DNA of 64,000 nt from Emticicia aquatilis. Lineage in GTDB: Bacteria > Bacteroidota > Bacteroidia > Cytophagales > Spirosomataceae. The notes under the pieces were generated by a model, which had not been told where the DNA came from, did no database searches, and worked only from the letters and a program-made list of their open reading frames with translations. The stretch is taken from the NCBI RefSeq assembly GCF_014644295.1, contig NZ_BMKK01000001.1, positions 806,001 through 870,000 on the forward strand, given 5' to 3'. Positions 35,696-43,500 of the stretch are shown one piece after another; the stretch's first letter is position 1, and each line of letters opens with the position of its first letter. The position numbers and the translations under genes were made by a program.

Positions 35696-35713
35696 TCATT
35701 TTTAATCAAAAAT

Positions 35714-36427
35714 ATGAAAAATAACATACAAATTAACTCCCCTTTAGGGGATGGGGGTTACCGCCAATATCCAGCAATTTCAAACAGCGATTTAACCGAA
35801 TTCAGAGATTTTATTTTTGGAATCAAAAGGTTTAAACCAGTCAATGCTTTTGGCAGTGCCTTCCACGAGGTTTTATTAGAACCCAAAGCACCCCACATTT
35901 TCCCCGAATCAGTTGATAAAGACCAAATTTTGCATTTATCAAACAAAGTTCGAGAGAATAAATTTTGCAAATGGGCTTTACAATTTTCAAGAAAAGAACA
36001 AGGTTTTTTATTTGATGATGTCCAAACCAATTTACCCTGCAAAGCTAAAATTGATATGGTGTTAAGCCAAAATCTAATCGTAGATTTCAAAACCACCAGC
36101 CAACGAAGCGAAGCAGCTTTTCTAAAATCGTGCTTAGAATACGAATACGACCGCCAAGCAGCATTTTATTTAGATGCAGTTAGTACCTCACGCCGTTCCC
36201 TGAGCGAAGCCGAAGGGAGAAAAATAATGAAGTTTATTTTTGTAGGAGTTCAGAAAAAAGCACCTTATGATTTATATATTTTCGATACTTCAAAAGATGC
36301 AGCTTTTATCGAACAGGGTAGAAAAAAATATAAAGCCTTATTACGCAGATGGAAAGAAATGGGAGGCGTTCCTAATGCTTTTGTACCATCCACATGGAAT
36401 ATAGAACTTTTAAATCAAGCCGCCTAA
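35714..36427 (+). CDS. RecB/RecE-like PD-(D/E)XK nuclease with two in-frame repeat insertions
   Basis: The 237-residue protein resembles the PD-(D/E)XK domain of exodeoxyribonuclease VIII (RecE): YPAISNSDLTEF at the N terminus, the histidine in FGSAFHEVLLEP, the catalytic CKAKIDMV and LIVDFKTTS (Asp, Asp-x-Lys), and the QxxxY motif RQAAFYLD. It would degrade DNA ends for recombination. Two palindromic repeats are read through in frame: R2 near residues 8-16 (NSPLGDGGY) and R1 near 162-168 (SLSEAEG), the latter between the QxxxY helix and the next strand. Its stop overlaps the zinc-finger start (TAATG). Confidence 0.85.
   Translation: MKNNIQINSPLGDGGYRQYPAISNSDLTEFRDFIFGIKRFKPVNAFGSAFHEVLLEPKAPHIFPESVDKDQILHLSNKVRENKFCKWALQFSRKEQGFLFDDVQTNLPCKAKIDMVLSQNLIVDFKTTSQRSEAAFLKSCLEYEYDRQAAFYLDAVSTSRRSLSEAEGRKIMKFIFVGVQKKAPYDLYIFDTSKDAAFIEQGRKKYKALLRRWKEMGGVPNAFVPSTWNIELLNQAA
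35733..35761. repeat. Palindromic repeat family R2, copy 4, inside a gene
   Basis: TTAACTCCCC, then TTT, AGGGG and the tail ATGGGGGTTA lie in the RecE-like frame as codons 7-16. The core CCCCTTTAGGGG (35739-35750) is identical to the intergenic copy at 33597. Confidence 0.65.
36197..36218. repeat. Palindromic repeat family R1, copy 3, inside a gene
   Basis: TCCCT and AGGGA flank the core GAGCGAAGCCGA. It is translated as part of RSLSEAEGR in the RecE-like protein without breaking the frame. Confidence 0.65.
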
Positions 36428-36813
36428 TGTTTGAAATATACTACAAAAAACTCCTCATATACCGTGAGGAGTTTTGGAAGCTAAACAGCCTAACGCTAAG
36501 AAACCGAAAACTTTCAACAATGGTACACGCAGCAAATATTTGCGGTATTGATTTGGTAGATTTTATTAGCGAATACGAAGGAGAAAAAGCAGAGTTACAA
36601 TTTGCAAAAGCAAAAACCATTCTGCAAAAGCAAACTGAAAAGCAAACCGAGAAGCAGGCAGAAAAGCAAAAAGCAACTTTTAAATGTCCTTTTTGCGAAT
36701 ACTATGCAGAAAGTTCAAAAAGCCTTTCAGGACATTTGAAAAGACACAGCCCCAAGTATGAGGCGGGCGGCGTTCCGCTCTTCAATATGAAGACTCAAAC
36801 AAGAGCAGTTTAA
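36427..36813 (+). CDS. Small protein with a classical C2H2 zinc finger
   Basis: The 128-residue protein starts at ATG 36427, overlapping the RecE-like stop by one base; the longer frame upstream is inside that gene. A helical N-terminal part is followed by a QTEK-type repeat (about residues 72-88) and then CPFCEYYAESSKSLSGHLKRH, a C-x2-C-x12-H-x3-H finger of the eukaryotic TFIIIA spacing, unlike the bacterial Ros spacing. It may bind nucleic acid. The tail after the finger (YEAGGVPLFNMKTQ) is encoded by repeat family R4 and may be acquired. Confidence 0.75.
   Translation: MFEIYYKKLLIYREEFWKLNSLTLRNRKLSTMVHAANICGIDLVDFISEYEGEKAELQFAKAKTILQKQTEKQTEKQAEKQKATFKCPFCEYYAESSKSLSGHLKRHSPKYEAGGVPLFNMKTQTRAV
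36764..36779. repeat. Repeat family R4, copy 1
   Basis: CGGGCGGCGTTCCGCT contains the small hairpin GCGG-CGTT-CCGC and recurs exactly at 61711-61726. Here it forms codons of the zinc-finger protein tail. Confidence 0.5.
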
Positions 36814-36837
36814 ATATATAAATGAAAGCTTTATAAA

Positions 36838-36871
36838 CCCCGATGCCTGAGCGAAGCCGAAGACATCGGGG
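36838..36871. repeat. Palindromic repeat family R1, copy 4, long stem
   Basis: CCCCGATG (36838-36845) pairs with CATCGGGG (36864-36871) and encloses the conserved core GAGCGAAGCCGA with its T/A closing pair. A short T run follows, so it may serve as a terminator for the genes to its left. Confidence 0.6.
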
Positions 36872-36926
36872 GGCTTTTGCACAGCTTTCGCACCCACCCT
36901 CCAACCCTTCAAAATTTCTTTGCGAT

Positions 36927-36983
36927 GGTCAAATAAGCTGATTTTTGCAAAAAGAATAATATCAAAAATCAGCTCATTTGACC
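36927..36983. repeat. Hairpin with 20-bp stem (IR-C1)
   Basis: GGTCAAAT and AGCTGATTTTTG on the left pair with CAAAAATCAGCT and ATTTGACC on the right with one A/C mismatch and a 15-nt loop. The pairing continues outward through AAATTTCTTT/AAAGAAATTT. It lies in the gene-free stretch 36814-37326. Confidence 0.65.
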
Positions 36984-37109
36984 CAAGAATCGGAAAGAAA
37001 TTTACCAACCGCACCCACCCATCTCCACACGGCTCACACGCTTGATAAGGTATCTATCTACCTTTCCTCAGCTCAACCTCAGCTACATAATTGGGCATCC
37101 TCCTAACTA

Positions 37110-37289
37110 CCTATCAGCAACAGCAAATTTACGAGACTGCCTAAGACAGCCGCAAGACCAAGCTCCGTTTGGATAAAAAATCTCCATCTCGTTGCTTAAA
37201 TATCGAGATAGTATTTTTTATCCAAAGTCTTGCACCCAAGCCCTTTGGGTGGCTTAGGTAGCTCGTGTAGCATAGGCGTTGCTGATAGG
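37110..37289. repeat. Large inverted repeat IR-C2 (180 nt)
   Basis: CCTATCAGCAAC (37110-37121) pairs with GTTGCTGATAGG (37278-37289). Inside, CCTAAG pairs with CTTAGG, TTTGGATAAAAAAT (37168-37181) pairs exactly with ATTTTTTATCCAAA (37213-37226), and CATCTCG/CGAGATA closes the tip. The nested pairing along the whole length suggests one long hairpin. It ends 37 bp before a small secreted protein gene. Confidence 0.7.
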
Positions 37290-37326
37290 TTTCAGACAAC
37301 GTTTCACTTTCATAATTTCAATTAAC

Positions 37327-37689
37327 ATGAAAAATTTACTTTGCATTTTCGCCATTGCCATCGCTTCAAACAGCTTTGCCCAAGACACAACAAAAATCAG
37401 CTATCGAGGAAGAGACATCACCATGATAGCCTACAGCAATCCAACTCAAGATATAAAGCTAAAAGAGGTACAGCTTAAATGCGATTCACTACAAATGTCA
37501 TCGACTTGTAACGTCGCTCAAATTTGGGAAATTGAAGATGGGCTAAATGCACGAAAGGGAATTATCTACAAAGCCCTACATAATGAAGAAATCAAAGAAG
37601 TACATCAAAATTCAAAGAAGTATTTCACAGTTTGTAGAGGTAACTACGATAAATACAAAGCATGTGTACAAAAGAACGGGGTGAAATAA
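37327..37689 (+). CDS. Small secreted protein of unknown function
   Basis: The 120-residue product has a signal peptide (MKNLLCIFAIAIASNSFAQ) and a polar mature part with four cysteines (KCDSL, SSTCNV, TVCRG, ACVQ), suggesting two disulfides in the periplasm. The start is placed at ATG 37327 because it gives a clean signal peptide; an upstream ATG only adds an unlikely leader. It is flanked on both sides by large inverted repeats. No family is recognised. Confidence 0.72.
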   Translation: MKNLLCIFAIAIASNSFAQDTTKISYRGRDITMIAYSNPTQDIKLKEVQLKCDSLQMSSTCNVAQIWEIEDGLNARKGIIYKALHNEEIKEVHQNSKKYFTVCRGNYDKYKACVQKNGVK

Positions 37690-37809
37690 CCCCTTTTTTC
37701 TTCCTTTTCGCAAGGCAAACACACAGAAGCGGTTCGGAATAAATTACGTTTCTCCAATGCTTCTCCATACGCACATATTTACACACAAGTCACTTGCAAT
37801 TTAGCCGTT

Positions 37810-37923
37810 GTGGTGGCGGTTGCAAGGGTACGCTACGCCAGTCTACTATTTAGCTAAGCAAAGGCAAACGCACCTTAAACCGTAGGCTGCCCTTGCAACC
37901 GAGGGGATAAACCCCGCCACCAC
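37810..37923. repeat. Large inverted repeat IR-D
   Basis: GTGGTGGCGG (37810-37819) pairs with CCGCCACCAC (37914-37923), and TTGCAAGGG (37820-37828) pairs with CCCTTGCAA (37890-37898), with a small unpaired insertion on the right arm. It directly precedes the adenine-poor stretch. Confidence 0.65.
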
Positions 37924-38362
37924 TTTTGGGCTGCTTGTCATCTCCCGTTCCTTGCGTGTTGCTTGGCTTCCCGTTGGCGGCGGTTCCGCCATTTCTCCTT
38001 TTCTCATCATGTTCTTCGGTTGTTCCTTCGCTCTTTCGTTCCGTTTGTCGGGGCTTGGTTGTCCAGTTGTTGCTTGGGCTGGTTCTGCGGCCACTCGTCC
38101 TTTTGTTGCTGCGGCTGCTTTGGTGCCAGGTGTTCAGTGGGTTGCTGCCCAGCGTGTCACCTCTTCAGCTTTTCTCTTTGCAGTGGCTGGCCTTTTGCTT
38201 CCTCGTCCTGCCTTGGTTTCTTGGCTCGTGTCCTTTTCGGGCGTGATGGTCGTCTGCTCGGCGGGCTGGCGGGTGTTTCTGCTCCGTGCCTTGCTTGGCC
38301 GCCCAGTGGTTCTGGTTGGTGGTCCTATCTCGCTCGGGCTTTGGCTGCCATAGCTGGCCCAG
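37924..38362. other. GC-rich, adenine-depleted stretch without a convincing gene
   Basis: Over about 440 nt the + strand is made almost only of T, G and C, with adenine roughly one base in twenty, and GC content is far above that of the surroundings. All + frames and parts of the - frames are open because stop codons need A or T-rich triplets. The predicted peptides are low-complexity (minus strand: Lys/Thr/Pro/Ala-rich) and match nothing I know. The base skew suggests a non-coding or strand-selected element, or a foreign insert. Confidence 0.55.
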
Positions 38363-38381
38363 GTGGGCAGAATCAAAAAAA

Positions 38382-40316
38382 TTAATAAAGTACAGTTAAT
38401 TTTCCTTCAATAGGAGAGAATCCAACCGTTTTTAAATCAAGTATATATATATATATCCCTACTGGTACAAGTTCATTTTTATATTTTCCATCCCATTTAA
38501 TAGTGTTTCCTTTAGAGTAAAAAATGGGGTCTCCCCAGCGGTTATAAACGAATATTTCTGCATCAGGGTATTTGTCAAGATTGTAAACTTGCCAATCATC
38601 ATTTTTACCATCATTATTGGGCGAAAAAGTATTAGGTAAATAGATGTTATCAGTTGAGCCAAAAGAAATACTCCCACATGATGTCTTTAGTGTAACTTTA
38701 AATTCTTCTGATTCTACTTCGCAATTACCTGTAGTATTTTTAACTTTTACAGTGTAATTACCAAATTCATATACGTTCAATTTTGAATCAGTTGCACCAC
38801 TTATAGGGACTGTATTTTTTAACCATTGATAAGTATAATTTGGACTCTCAATCGTTTTTAAATCTAAATTATCTCCAATACAAATCTGGTAGCCCAAAAC
38901 ATTAGGGATGGAAATTGTAGGTTTAGGGTAAATTTTCAATAAAATATTATCCTTAACAGTAGGACAAGTAGGATTCGTAGATACCACTTTTGCTGAATAA
39001 TCACCAGATTTATCAGCAATAAGAGATTTATCTTTTTTGATGAATCCTGAACCTAAATACCAATCAGCAGTTTGGCTTACATTCTCCAATTTTAGTAGAA
39101 TTTTTTCACCTTCGCAAGCTTCCAACCTATCAGCGATAATTTTAACTTTTGAATTTAAATCTATAATTTTAACTTTTACTGGTTCTGACTCTGATTCTTC
39201 AGCACAAGTACTTTTAAATGATTTAACAACCCTATAAGTTCCAGAATCTTTTACTGAAATATTGTTTAATGCTGCATCTAAAATATTATCTAAATTATTT
39301 TTCCATTGAAATACCCATGTTGGGTCGTCTGATGTTTCTAATTTAATAGTTTGCCCTGCACAAATTTCAATAGTTTGATTTATTGGATTACCTTGGTAGG
39401 TTATAATTGGTTTAGATGGTGCTGTGGTATTTGGACAATTTAATACTGGTAGTGCATAATCACGAATATTACTTCCGACCTTAATCCCGTTTTTAAATTC
39501 TTCAACTAAAATTGCAAAGTTAAAGAAACCAGTTTCTGTGGGTGTAAGGCTTATAGTGCCTTTAGAATCAATACTAAGAGAGGGGTTCCCTGGTAATTGG
39601 TTATTTAATCCATAACCAGCAGCCCATTTGACAGGATAGTATGTAGTTTGAGGAGTAAAATTTACAAAAAAAGAATTACCATTTCCAGTATAGCCACTCA
39701 ATGGTTCTACGATTTTATATTTTATTTCGTCTCCTTCAGCATCTGTAACATCCATCGTCATTTGAAATGGTTTGCCTTTACATAGATATTCTCCATTAGG
39801 TACTGTAAATTCGGGAGAAGAATAATTTGGGTATTTTTTTAGTGAAGGGAATTCTAATAATAAAGCGGTGGAGGCTAAACCAACATTGTCAATATTTGTA
39901 ATTAATGGTGAACGACAACACCTATCAAAAATTAAATAATAACCTCCATCGTCATCATACAGATTTGGGTCGAGAAAAATTTCTTTTGACATTTTCTTAG
40001 CAAAAAGATGTATGTCAAAAAAATCAGCACAGGTTTTGTTTTTAAACGATAAATGCTTCGGGGTTTCTTGCTGTAAATCAATTTGCATCATCAATTTATT
40101 ATCTCTTTTTCTATATAAAAGCACTATCTCTAATGGGTTATTTTCTGTAATTCCTTGTTTATGTTCATCGATGTACATGTGAAGAACTGCTTTATAATTC
40201 GGATTAGACTTACCTGTGCGAACCAAACTTAAGTCGGCACCAATAATATGTGATGCAAAACAATTTAAAATACAAAAGGACAAGTAGAAGATAGTAAGAA
40301 TTAGTTTTCTGTTCAT
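38382..40316 (-). CDS. CHU_C (gliding motility-associated C-terminal) surface protein
   Basis: The 644-residue protein has a signal peptide (MNRKLILTIFYLSFCILNCFA), an N-terminal region typical of these proteins (SHIIGADLSLVRTGK, YDDDGGYYLIFDRCCRSP), two or three Ig-like segments (about 300-545) and a C-terminal CHU_C domain (LPNTFSPNNDGKNDDWQV, IFVYNRWGDPIFYSKG). CHU_C is a type B sorting signal for the type IX secretion system, so the protein is probably exported to the cell surface. It is divergent from the giant RHS gene, sharing a 200-bp promoter region. Confidence 0.9.
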   Translation of the reverse strand: MNRKLILTIFYLSFCILNCFASHIIGADLSLVRTGKSNPNYKAVLHMYIDEHKQGITENNPLEIVLLYRKRDNKLMMQIDLQQETPKHLSFKNKTCADFFDIHLFAKKMSKEIFLDPNLYDDDGGYYLIFDRCCRSPLITNIDNVGLASTALLLEFPSLKKYPNYSSPEFTVPNGEYLCKGKPFQMTMDVTDAEGDEIKYKIVEPLSGYTGNGNSFFVNFTPQTTYYPVKWAAGYGLNNQLPGNPSLSIDSKGTISLTPTETGFFNFAILVEEFKNGIKVGSNIRDYALPVLNCPNTTAPSKPIITYQGNPINQTIEICAGQTIKLETSDDPTWVFQWKNNLDNILDAALNNISVKDSGTYRVVKSFKSTCAEESESEPVKVKIIDLNSKVKIIADRLEACEGEKILLKLENVSQTADWYLGSGFIKKDKSLIADKSGDYSAKVVSTNPTCPTVKDNILLKIYPKPTISIPNVLGYQICIGDNLDLKTIESPNYTYQWLKNTVPISGATDSKLNVYEFGNYTVKVKNTTGNCEVESEEFKVTLKTSCGSISFGSTDNIYLPNTFSPNNDGKNDDWQVYNLDKYPDAEIFVYNRWGDPIFYSKGNTIKWDGKYKNELVPVGIYIYILDLKTVGFSPIEGKLTVLY

Positions 40317-40516
40317 TGTGAAGATAAAAATTTAATTAAATCAGATAACTCGGAGAGAAATATCAATTTCACTTATCATCAAAATTAGTAGAGTTTAGAT
40401 TTAAAAAAAAATGGTTTTAAGAAAAAAAATAAAATTTGACTTGACTTGATTAAAAATAATTAGTAACTATGGCAAAATATTTTGGTATCCACAAACCATA
40501 CCTATCCTCAAACTTA

Positions 40517-43500
40517 ATGAAAAAAATCTACAAAAACATCCGCTTTTGCTTACTTGTATTATGTACACTTTCTTATTCTTTTCATGTTTTAGCAACTAAG
40601 TCTACTAATAACTTTTGGGCAAATCCAACAAAGTCAAAGGGTTCTTCCATAAAACCTAAAAACCAAGACTTTTTTTTTCCTGTCATTAGTAAAACTACAC
40701 TCTTTACTAATGACTCGGCTGATTATACCACTCCAAAAACAAAGGTTATTATCGAAAAGTATAAAGAAGTACCAACTGTGAAGTGGGTAGAGGATGCTAA
40801 AATTATCACAAATTTGGTTGATTGCATTCGGTACGAGTTTATAACTAATAGAAAAGATGCACGGGTGGGTGAGCCTATAGATATGATAGTCCGAGTATCC
40901 TTTGTTGAACAACTGCCATTAATGTGGCGTGATGAGGATTGTAATGATTTCTCTTTAAAGGTTGTATTTCCAAAGGGATTTCAGCAAATTAGTGGAAATT
41001 ACACCGACTTTATAGACGTCCATTTGAGTGAAGAAAAACCGTACCAAGACTTTAAGATTAGAGGTGTTTTCTTTCGTCCAGACTCAATAGCTACTTTTAT
41101 GGTTTTGAAAGGGCCTATTGGTTCAGATGCTAATACTATTTTTGTTAAGAAAAAAGAATTTGAAATTTTTGTAGATGGTAACATTTCAAATAGTGAGTCT
41201 TTAGTCGTTTCAAAAAGTGAACATTCAGTAATGGATAATTGTGGCGTTAATCCTCCAGAAATTTCCGTTTACCCTAAATTTTTTTTAAACGGTCAAAATG
41301 TTACTTTGAGTGCTTATCAATGTAATGGTACCGTGGTTTGGTCGGATGGTACCGAAGGGGCTTACATTTCAACATACCCTACGCAAACAACAACTTATAC
41401 CGCGACTTGTACCGAAAATGGGTGTACATCAAACGCATCTCTTCCACAAACGATTACCCTTACAACTGATTGTAATCTGGCCACAATTGGGAGTCCCTAT
41501 GTTGATAGTGGTAACGCTATAACAAGTTTTATAACTTCTCCTAATGATTTAATCACCCTTAGTTCATCTGGGTTTAGTTGTACTGAAGGACAATTAGTTT
41601 GGTCTACAGGAGATACTTCTCCGACTATCAATGTTCAACCTACTATTTCAACTACATACAAACTCTATTGTAAATTTGGTACATGTTTAAGTAAAGATTT
41701 TATTGAATATAAAGTATTTGTAAAATGTAATAGCGTTACACCGCCAATCCTTCAAATTATAAATGAAGGTGGCCCTAATATTCCAGTTTATACAATAGTA
41801 GGCAATAACTGTAGTGGAACAATTAATTGGTTTCGCAAAGACGGCCTTGATAATTATTTCTGGCTAAATACTATATATTATGGCTTCGTCGAAGGCAATA
41901 ATACGTTGAGAAACGTCACCTATGGAGAGTATAGAGCCATCTGTGTAGAAGGAGATTGTAGCTCCGACTTTTCTCAATCATTTATAGTAGATGCTGTGAA
42001 TGCACCACCACCACCACTATCATCTAATTGCCCACTTTTTTCTATCACATCACTGCCATCACCAAGTTCCGAAACACCATTAAGGTGTGGAGAAAATTTA
42101 TTACTTAATATTAGTGGATGTAAGGAGGGTAGTTTAAAGGAAATACTAATCAGGACATATGGATTACAAAATGATAAAACGACTTACATCAGTAGTTATT
42201 CTAATACAGTAGTTGTACCTTCTTTGAGTAACTTATCTCCTCCGAACCCTTCTTTTAGTGATTACTACTATATTGCAACTCGAATAGGGTGTGAAAACAC
42301 ATGTAATACAATTACAAGATATTCTTATAATTGGATACGAGTCAATCCTTTTGATAATTTAAAGCTAACTGTTAACACCCCAAGTGTCCAATGTGCTGGT
42401 GGTGCAACAACTTTAAAAGCCAATGAAAATTGTGGAGGAACTTTCGAATGGTCAAACGGAATGGTTGGACAGTCAATATCCGTTTCTCCAACAGTTACAA
42501 CGTCTTATCAAGTCAAATGTGTTTCCCCAAACTGTAATAACCCTTGGTCTGACCCCGTAACAATAACTGTTGACCCAAACGTATCAGCTCCATCTTCCCC
42601 AACAATTGTATCTGATAACCAATATTATTCAATTGGAGGACTCCATCCCGTAAGATTGGATGCAACAGGGTGTACTGATGGAACAATATATTGGTCAGAT
42701 GGGGATGTAGGTTTCACTACTCGATGGGTTAGACCTTCAGTTACTACAACCTATACCGCAAAGTGCTCTAAAAATGGCTGCTTATCCCAGCCTTCAAATG
42801 CAATATTAATTCAGGTTTGCGGTATTTCTAATCCTCCCGTTCTAACTTCAAATAAAACTCAAACTGATTTTTGTAATGATAGAAGTGTTTTATTTACTAT
42901 ATCTGGCTGTTCAAGCGGTGGCTTATATATTCAGCAGTATCATTTGAATGGAAATCTAAAGCAAGGGGCTTTTACGTCTTCAAACACAGAATTTTATGAT
43001 TATCCAACAAATTCAACAATTTATAAAGTGAGGTGTATAAATGATGGGTGTGAAAGTGCATTGAGTAACCCAATCACTGTAACAGTTGAGGGAACACCAG
43101 ATACACCTGCATTTACTGAGCCACAGACAATTTGTTCAGGACAGAATGCCGTAATTACAATTACAAACTGTTCTAATGGACTTTTAGAATGGTATAGTAG
43201 CGACCAAGGACTTGATACTCCTGTACAAGTTGGCGGGAATACTTATACGACACCAATTATAAATTTACCTAATGGAATCGAAGTTCAATATAAATATTAC
43301 TATGCTAAATGTACAGTTAATGATTGTAATACAGGTATTAATGGAACTATTTTAACTATTGCGAATCCTCTTCCACCAGCAATTACTATTGACCAAGCAA
43401 CGTTATGTGTAAATAATGGCGGAGGAACAGTTCTGAGAGCAACAGGTTGTATTGATGGACAAATTATTTGGTCTAATGCCTCAATTGGAAATATCATTGC

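Noticed and set aside
32876-37923. Integron attC array, suggested by successive imperfect hairpins
   Set aside because: No integron integrase and no shared RYYYAAC/GTTRRRY ends among the hairpins.
37924-38362. Diversity-generating retroelement variable region, suggested by adenine loss
   Set aside because: No reverse transcriptase, template repeat or target gene is visible in the window, and the block is longer than a usual variable repeat.
37926-38385. Several overlapping open frames on both strands
   Set aside because: Stop codons are rare here because of the missing adenine. The peptides are low-complexity and mutually exclusive, so none is called as a gene.
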